Shown here: positions 35,535-39,991 of the stretch, piece after piece | How the letters are laid out: each line of letters starts with the position of its first letter | Numbering within the stretch: position 1 is the first letter of the stretch | Assembly (NCBI RefSeq): GCF_000294655.1 | Contig: NZ_CAHP01000012.1 | Coordinates: 80,292-120,282 of the forward strand | Length of the DNA: 39,991 nucleotides | Reading direction: 5' to 3' | Origin: Magnetospirillum molischianum DSM 120 | Lineage (GTDB): Bacteria; Pseudomonadota; Alphaproteobacteria; Rhodospirillales; Magnetospirillaceae | Position numbers and translations under genes: made by a program | Notes under the pieces: model-generated | What the model was told of the DNA's origin: nothing | Databases searched by the model: none | What the model saw: the letters and a program-made list of their open reading frames with translations, nothing else

Positions 35535-36442
35535 AAAGCCTCCGTTTCCGTGGGGGAGGGCAGTCCGTCACGGATCAGGGCGAGCAGGGCGTCTTTTGCC
35601 TTGGCGCGGTGGCGGTCGCCGTGGCGGATCACGGTAAAAGATCGAAGCGGGAAGGGGAGGCCGACGGTTGCTAGTCGTCCCGCGCGCAGAGCCGATTCGA
35701 CGACGAGGTGCGATATCACCGTCACCCCGGCTCCGGCTTCGACTGCGCTCCGCACGGCTTCGTTCGAGGGAAGCTCCATGGCGACGGTTAAGGCGCGGGG
35801 ATCGATGCCATACTCGCCAAGCGCCGCTTCGAATATCTGGCGGGTGCCTGACCCGGCTTCGCGCAAAACCCATGCAAGGCCGATGATCTCGGCGGGCGTA
35901 ACATCTTTTGCTCCGGCGAGAGGATGGCCCGAGCCGACCGCCATCACCAGCCGATCCCCCGGCACGGACAGCCGCGCGAGGATAGGGTCGTCGATATCGC
36001 CTTCGACAAAGCCAAGGTCGGCCGTGCCCTCTCGCACGGCGCGGGCGACTTGACGGGTGTTGCCGATCGTCAGCGAGACGGTGATATCGGGATAGCGTTC
36101 GCGAAACCGATGCAGCCAGGGCGGCAGCCAGTATCCGGCGATGGTCTGGCTGGCATAAAGATCAAGATGTCCGCGCCGCAGGCCGGACAAATCGGCCAGC
36201 ATCGTCTCGGCCCTGTTCGCCAGGGCCAGCATCGCTTTCGCTTCAGGAAGAAACAGACGCCCCGCCTGAGTCAGTTCGATATGGCGTCCGATCCGATCGA
36301 ACAGAGCCAAACCATAGCGGGCCTCCAACGCGGCAATCGAGGCGCTGGCCGCGGATTGGGTTAGCCCCAGCGCTTGTGCCGCACGGGTTACATGCAGGCT
36401 CTCGGCAACGGCAACGAAAACCTTGATCTGATCGAGCGTCAT
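35531..36442 (-). CDS. LysR-family transcriptional regulator
   Basis: A 303-aa regulator with an N-terminal winged helix-turn-helix (about 18-37, TRAAQALGLTQSAASASIAAL) and a periplasmic-binding-fold effector domain (DLYASQTIAGYWLPPWLHRF onward). It resembles CbbR/CysB-like members that bind small metabolites. It precedes and overlaps the TDT transporter gene instead of being divergent, so regulator and transporter are co-expressed. AGGAGG lies before ATG 36442, and a perfect 12-bp dyad partly overlaps that ribosome site. TTGT-N10-ACAA at 36523-36540 fits the LysR T-N11-A box. Confidence 0.93.
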   Translation of the reverse strand: MTLDQIKVFVAVAESLHVTRAAQALGLTQSAASASIAALEARYGLALFDRIGRHIELTQAGRLFLPEAKAMLALANRAETMLADLSGLRRGHLDLYASQTIAGYWLPPWLHRFRERYPDITVSLTIGNTRQVARAVREGTADLGFVEGDIDDPILARLSVPGDRLVMAVGSGHPLAGAKDVTPAEIIGLAWVLREAGSGTRQIFEAALGEYGIDPRALTVAMELPSNEAVRSAVEAGAGVTVISHLVVESALRAGRLATVGLPFPLRSFTVIRHGDRHRAKAKDALLALIRDGLPSPTETEAL

Positions 36443-36449
36443 CGGACCT

Positions 36450-36488
36450 CCTGACGACGGGCCATCGTTATGTCTGCCCGTCGTCAGG
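36450..36488 (-). promoter_or_regulatory. Perfect 12-bp inverted repeat at the lysR translation start
   Basis: CCTGACGACGGG (36450-36461) and CCCGTCGTCAGG (36477-36488) are exact complements separated by 15 nt. One arm overlaps three bases of the lysR Shine-Dalgarno (36446-36452). As RNA this hairpin could restrict ribosome access; as DNA it is a possible operator. No T-run follows, so a terminator is less likely. Confidence 0.6.
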
Positions 36489-36567
36489 ATCGCCTTCGAC
36501 GATCAATCGATCAAACTCATTATTGTGTTCTGTTCAACAATTAAATCTGATCGATTTGTGTGGTGCC

Positions 36568-37017
36568 TCAGCACATCGGGCAGGGGATAACCGGCAGGCC
36601 GCGTCGTAGCCAGCCGGGACCGGCATCACTGCCCAGCATCCCTTCCCGGATATTGACGACGTGGGTGAAGCCGTTTTCGATCAGCAGCCTCTGCACCTGG
36701 GTCGAGCGGTTGCCGCTGCGGCAGATGATCGCGACCGGGGTCGAACGGTCGCCACCGATTGCTTGGGTGAGGTGTTCGACGAATTGCGTCTGTCCGGTCC
36801 GATTCTGATAATCGAGCCGCTTGGCTCCCGCCGGAACACCAGTCTGACGCCATTCTTCTGGGGTGCGGACATCGACCAGCGTCATCTTTCCGGCAACGAC
36901 CAAAGCGTTTGCCTCGGGCGCGGACAGGACGATCTCCTGCGATTGGGCCGCTGTTCCGCCCAGCAGGGACAAGAGGACGGTGAGGGCGCCAAAACTGCGC
37001 CACGATGGAAACGTCAT
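36568..37017 (-). CDS. Periplasmic rhodanese-like sulfurtransferase
   Basis: A 149-aa protein with a signal peptide (cut near GGTAAQSQ) and one rhodanese domain: TLVDVRTPEEWRQTGVPAGA and active-site loop C99-RSGNRS. It ends in an unusual C146-P-M-C149 pair that could bind metal or form a disulfide. It should accept sulfane sulfur as a cysteine persulfide in the periplasm. It overlaps the upstream rhodanese gene by ATGA, so the two are translated together. Confidence 0.9.
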   Translation of the reverse strand: MTFPSWRSFGALTVLLSLLGGTAAQSQEIVLSAPEANALVVAGKMTLVDVRTPEEWRQTGVPAGAKRLDYQNRTGQTQFVEHLTQAIGGDRSTPVAIICRSGNRSTQVQRLLIENGFTHVVNIREGMLGSDAGPGWLRRGLPVIPCPMC

Positions 37018-37376
37018 GCGCTTTTCTCTTCAATGGCACCGGTGGTCGGATTGATGCCGAGCAGAGGAAGTCCGGCTTCCTTCCACGCGGCCAATCCGCC
37101 CTTGATGTGGTAGGCGACCGAATGGCCAGCATCGATCATCCGCTGGGCCGCGATGCCGGATCGCTTTGACGTTCCGCATTGCAATACGATCTTCTGGTTC
37201 CCTCCGGATGGCAGAGCGGCAGGGGTAAAGGTCGCAAGCGGAAATAAAAGCGCGCCGGGAATCCGCTCGAATCCATATTCATAGGGTTCGCGGACATCGA
37301 TCAGAACTGCCGTGCCCTGGTCCATCCAGCTTTTGGCTTCAGCGGGGGAAACGTCAACGAGTCCGGTTTCGTTCAT
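37014..37376 (-). CDS. Cytoplasmic single-domain rhodanese-like protein
   Basis: A 120-aa rhodanese domain without signal: VDVSPAEAKSWMDQGTAVLI, DVREPYEYGFERIPGA and active-site Cys67 in LQCGTSKRSG, then YHIKGGLAAWKEAGLP. The family moves sulfane sulfur between thiols. ATG 37376 is preferred because GGAGAG lies 7 nt upstream; GTG/ATG 37391 is a 5-residue longer choice. First gene of a two-gene rhodanese operon, downstream of three 16-bp-period direct repeats. Confidence 0.9.
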   Translation of the reverse strand: MNETGLVDVSPAEAKSWMDQGTAVLIDVREPYEYGFERIPGALLFPLATFTPAALPSGGNQKIVLQCGTSKRSGIAAQRMIDAGHSVAYHIKGGLAAWKEAGLPLLGINPTTGAIEEKSA

Positions 37377-37388
37377 GGCCGTTCTCTC

Positions 37389-37429
37389 CATATTGAGTTC
37401 GCCTAATATTAAGCTGTACTAATGTTGAG
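37389..37429 (-). promoter_or_regulatory. Three direct repeats with 16-bp period before the rhodanese operon
   Basis: On the + strand cATATTGAG (ends 37397), aATATTAAG (ends 37413) and aATGTTGAG (ends 37429) recur with an exact 16-bp period; the last two extend to CTAATrTTrAG. They start 13 bp upstream of the first rhodanese ATG and cover the expected promoter, so they are candidate sites for a regulator binding in tandem. Confidence 0.5.
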
Positions 37430-37502
37430 TGCCAATCGGAATTCAGAACCAAACGCCGGTGGTGAGGCATATCTCTGGCCAGACCTCTTCCAATGACGGA
37501 TG

Positions 37503-37537
37503 ATCCCGGCGCAGGAAAGACGGGGCTTCGCCGGGAT
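37503..37537 (+). promoter_or_regulatory. Leader hairpin upstream of the TAXI gene
   Basis: atcccggcg (37503-37511) pairs perfectly with cgccgggat (37529-37537) around a 17-nt loop. It lies between the divergent rhodanese promoter and the ribosome site at 37543-37550. It may be a 5'-leader structure; no T-tract follows. Confidence 0.4.
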
Positions 37538-37552
37538 GCCTCAGGGAGGACT

Positions 37553-37573
37553 ATGGACAGAGATCCGCGATGA
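37553..37573 (+). CDS. Six-codon leader ORF (MDRDPR) coupled to the TAXI gene
   Basis: ATG at 37553 lies 2-3 nt after a strong AGGGAGGA and encodes MDRDPR before TGA at 37571. That stop overlaps the ATG (37570) of the next gene as ATGA. The main gene has only a weak ribosome site of its own, so ribosomes may be handed on from this mini-ORF. Short spacing to the Shine-Dalgarno is a caveat. Confidence 0.35.
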   Translation: MDRDPR

Positions 37574-38859
37574 GCAACCGAACCAAGATCCTGCTGCTCT
37601 CCGTAGCGACGGTACTGCTGACTGTCGCGGTGGTCGGAATCGTCGGTTATTGGTACGCGCAGCCAACGACGGTCACGATTGCCGTCGGTCCCGAGGACAG
37701 CCCCGAATATCGCTTCGCCCGTCGTCTGTCGGAAACTCTGGCGCAGAACCGCGCCTCGATCGCTCTCTCCCTCGATGTCAGTGAAACATCGGCTCAGGCG
37801 TTGTCGCGTTTTGCCCGCCATGATGCCGAGCTTGCCATCCTGCGCACGGATGAACGTCGGATTCCCACTTCGGCGCGGGCGTTGGCGGTGCTGGAGCATG
37901 AAGCGATCCTGGTGATCGGGGTGCGCAAGACCCGTATCGATACGCTGGCCGATCTTGAAGGGCACAAGGTGACGGTGTTGGGGCGCGACGGACGCAACGA
38001 GGCGTTTCTCCGCCGATTGCTTGAGCAATATAAAGTTGATTTCAGGCGGATCGACCTGCGAACCGTTCCTCCCGAGACCAAGCTCGATGCGTTGTTGACG
38101 GCAGGAAACGATCTTGTCGTGCTGTTCGAACCGCTGTCGCGATTGGAATCCTCCAGCGAGTTCGGCACCCTTGCGAGCAGCCTGCGCGGCGTTTCTGTCC
38201 ATGCCATCGGCGATGCCAAAGCGCTGGAGCGGAAAGTGCCCGGACTTTACGCAGAAACGATCGAAGCCGGTCTCCTCTCTGTATCGCCCCGTATCCCCGA
38301 GGACGAAATCGAGACCGTGGCTCTACACAAGATCCTGGTGGCCCGGTCCAAGCTGCCAGAGCCGCAGGTGATCGAGTTGATGCGCGCTCTGTTCGAGAAT
38401 GGCCGTCAACTCGGGATCGAAAAGACCTTTGGTACCCGCATCGAACCTCCAGACACCGAGAAGGGGGCCTTGATCGCCACTCATGAGGGGGCCAGCCAGT
38501 ATGTCGAGCGCGAAGTGCAAACTGTGTTCGAGCGCTATTCCGACCTGATCTATCTCGGCATGTCGGCCGCCAGCATTTTCGGTTCGACGGCGATCGCGCT
38601 CTACAGCACGGTCTTTCGCCGCCGCCCGGTCCAGGCCGAAGACCGGATCGGTGTCTTGATCGCGTTGCGGCAACGCGCTCGCACCGCGACACTCCTGGAG
38701 GAATGCGATGCCGTCGAGGCCGAACTCGACGCCCTGATCGACGGGGTGTTGGAGGGCATTTCCGCCGGAGTAATCGCTCCCCGTGGGCTGGAGGCCTTTC
38801 AGCTGGGGTGCGAGACCTGTCGTGCTGTTCTGGTGGCGACGCGCGCCAGAATCAGATGA
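37570..38859 (+). CDS. TAXI-family TRAP transporter solute-binding protein (membrane-anchored)
   Basis: A 429-aa protein with an N-terminal TM/signal anchor (about 7-29), a TAXI-type binding domain (TVTIAVGPEDSPEYRFARRLSE; LAILRTDERR; DTLADLEGHKVTVLG) and a second TM helix near 325-350. A cytoplasmic-looking helical tail follows (DRIGVLIALRQRA onward). Classical TAXI proteins are soluble partners of a fused TRAP permease for carboxylates or amino acids. The second TM and tail, and the lack of permease genes here, suggest a sensor-like or atypical role. Start 37570 is supported by overlap with the leader ORF. Confidence 0.82.
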   Translation: MSNRTKILLLSVATVLLTVAVVGIVGYWYAQPTTVTIAVGPEDSPEYRFARRLSETLAQNRASIALSLDVSETSAQALSRFARHDAELAILRTDERRIPTSARALAVLEHEAILVIGVRKTRIDTLADLEGHKVTVLGRDGRNEAFLRRLLEQYKVDFRRIDLRTVPPETKLDALLTAGNDLVVLFEPLSRLESSSEFGTLASSLRGVSVHAIGDAKALERKVPGLYAETIEAGLLSVSPRIPEDEIETVALHKILVARSKLPEPQVIELMRALFENGRQLGIEKTFGTRIEPPDTEKGALIATHEGASQYVEREVQTVFERYSDLIYLGMSAASIFGSTAIALYSTVFRRRPVQAEDRIGVLIALRQRARTATLLEECDAVEAELDALIDGVLEGISAGVIAPRGLEAFQLGCETCRAVLVATRARIR

Positions 38860-38866
38860 TGTGGTT

Positions 38867-39064
38867 CTAGAACAATTCGCCGTCGTGGCTGGCGGTGCTG
38901 ACGAACATCACGTCTTCGTCGCCCAAGCCGTATTTCGCGACGACGCGCCACTCAGGCTCTTCGTCGGCAATCCTCGTCGCCAGTTCTATTAGGTAGACCG
39001 ACTCCCCCATGACGAGAGGGCGGGTTCGCGATGGGCTGGGTGCGACGGTAAGAAGCGTGGTCAT
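38867..39064 (-). CDS. Small hypothetical protein (65 aa)
   Basis: An acidic 65-residue protein (VYLIELATRIADEEPEWRVV...GDEDVMFVSTA) with no signal or TM segment. GGGAAGGGAAAC directly before ATG 39064 is a good ribosome site, which supports it being real. No family is recognised. It converges on the TAXI gene, with stops 7 bp apart. Confidence 0.55.
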   Translation of the reverse strand: MTTLLTVAPSPSRTRPLVMGESVYLIELATRIADEEPEWRVVAKYGLGDEDVMFVSTASHDGELF

Positions 39065-39283
39065 GGTTGTTTCCCTTCCCCACGAAGCGGGCCAGCTTGC
39101 CCCATGCCCATCACTTTAGCATTGGAATGCATCATTCATTGGCGATGCAAATGAATGGAGTGTGAATGCGTCGTATACATTTTTTAGAGTTGTTTGGTCG
39201 TAACCGCTATAAGCTAAAAAGTGTCACCAGCCGGGGGCTCCGTGAGTTTTTGGAAAAAGTTCTGAATTTTGTTAAGAAAGCGG
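39065..39283. other. Intergenic region upstream of the rRNA promoters
   Basis: AT-richer non-coding stretch between the 65-aa gene and the first rRNA promoter. The A/T-rich part just upstream of 39284 (ttttt, aaaaa and gaatttt runs, 39249-39280) would suit an UP element. I see no gene here. Confidence 0.45.
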
Positions 39284-39312
39284 TTGACGGTTATGTTTGA
39301 TGGGCTTAGAAA
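39284..39312 (+). promoter_or_regulatory. rRNA operon promoter P1
   Basis: TTGACG (39284-39289), exactly 17 bp, TAGAAA (39307-39312). First of three tandem sigma-70-type promoters before 16S rRNA. Confidence 0.65.
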
Positions 39313-39400
39313 GCGCGCCTCGCCGGGACGAACCGATTTGGTTTGAAGCGGCGGGGGTCGGCGGGTTGACTGGTTGTGCCGCGAGGCAGAAAAAAAGCAG

Positions 39401-39429
39401 TTGACACGATGATCTGGTCGGGATAGAAA
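39401..39429 (+). promoter_or_regulatory. rRNA operon promoter P2
   Basis: TTGACA (39401-39406), exactly 17 bp, TAGAAA (39424-39429), preceded by an A-tract (gaaaaaaag). Perfect -35 hexamer. Confidence 0.75.
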
Positions 39430-39514
39430 CCGCCCCTCGCTGCGACGGACCGAAAGGTTCTGAAGCGGCGGCGAAGACCGAAAACGGAAATCGCCGCGAA
39501 GCGAAAAAAAGAGA

Positions 39515-39543
39515 TTGACACGGCCGGCCGGGCCGATTATAAA
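39515..39543 (+). promoter_or_regulatory. rRNA operon promoter P3
   Basis: TTGACA (39515-39520), exactly 17 bp, TATAAA (39538-39543), preceded by an A-tract (gcgaaaaaaag). The strongest of the three by consensus. Confidence 0.82.
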
Positions 39544-39604
39544 CCGGCCTCCCCGCTGCGGTGGGGCCCGCGGTGAAGCGGGACGGAAGTTGGGAACGAC
39601 TTCC

Positions 39605-39616
39605 TGCTGTTTGACA
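39605..39616 (+). promoter_or_regulatory. boxA-like antitermination element
   Basis: TGCTGTTTGACA matches the rRNA leader boxA consensus (TGCTCTTTAACA) at 10 of 12 positions and lies between the last promoter and 16S rRNA, where NusB/S10 antitermination complexes load. Confidence 0.55.
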
Positions 39617-39731
39617 AGTGAAGAGACAGGAAGGGATGCGCAGGCGGCGCCGGGTCTGGAAAGACCGGAACCGGCCAAAGTCTAGTGCATCTTGCAAATG
39701 CGTGATGTAAATTGCTTTGGACGAGCTCTGT

Positions 39732-39750
39732 TCCGTGCCTTGGGCACGGA
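39732..39750 (+). promoter_or_regulatory. Leader hairpin just before 16S rRNA
   Basis: tccgtgcc (39732-39739) pairs with ggcacgga (39743-39750) around a 3-nt loop, 5 bases before the expected mature 16S end. Likely part of pre-rRNA folding and processing. Confidence 0.5.
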
Positions 39751-39754
39751 AGTC

Positions 39755-39991
<237 letters not shown>

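Noticed and set aside
39214-39678. Minus-strand open frames of 141-154 codons upstream of 16S rRNA
   Set aside because: They run through the tandem rRNA promoter repeats; the repeated Pro/Ser/Arg-rich residues reflect repeated promoter DNA, not protein.

Overview
This is a GC-rich window from an alphaproteobacterium. The right end enters a 16S rRNA gene whose 5' sequence looks like Rhodospirillales. Small proteins such as the DUF3126-type gene, a znuA with a Zur-box-like dyad and Tat-type leaders fit that group. The genus cannot be fixed from this sequence.

Positions 1-14456 (+ strand) hold part of a hybrid NRPS/PKS biosynthetic cluster that continues beyond the left edge. It contains the end of an NRPS finishing in an epimerization-like domain, a secreted serine beta-lactamase-fold hydrolase with a C-terminal FnIII-like domain, a glutamine-hydrolysing asparagine synthetase, a KS-AT-ACP polyketide synthase and a KS-AT-DH-ER-KR-ACP polyketide synthase. 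The two PKS genes overlap by ATGA and carry matching docking helices, so they probably form one assembly line. They share a 1.63-kb block of DNA, about 99% identical, covering the KS tail, the AT and the post-AT linker. No thioesterase is present. An E-terminated NRPS beside a periplasmic S12-type hydrolase and an asparagine synthetase recalls prodrug-activated pathways of the colibactin/xenocoumacin type. That link is a hypothesis.

Positions 14457-26990 are mostly housekeeping or stand-alone genes: purT, an alpha/beta hydrolase with a Cys nucleophile, a GT1 glycosyltransferase, a DUF3126-type gene, a cold-shock gene, a SOUL haem-binding lipoprotein, a small membrane protein, gstA, a Tat-type trypsin-like protease, a yegD-like Hsp70, an HI0933-type flavoprotein, a Cache-GAF-PAS sensor with no output domain, and an EF-hand lipoprotein.

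Positions 27013-32945 are a minus-strand run. In transcription order it holds a possible 59-aa ORF, a Cys/Met-type PLP enzyme, a ChbG/HpnK deacetylase, an HcaT-like MFS transporter, a Tat-exported MsrB and DipZ. The last two look like an extracytoplasmic methionine-sulfoxide repair pair.

Positions 33065-39064 hold a second cold-shock gene with a leader hairpin, a Zur-box znuA without znuBC, a lysR-TDT transporter operon preceded by a perfect 12-bp dyad, two coupled rhodanese genes behind three 16-bp-period direct repeats, a TAXI-type binding protein with a coupled 6-codon leader ORF, and a 65-aa unknown. Positions 39284-39991 are the rRNA operon front: three tandem promoters, all with 17-bp spacers, a boxA-like element, a hairpin and the first 237 bases of 16S rRNA.
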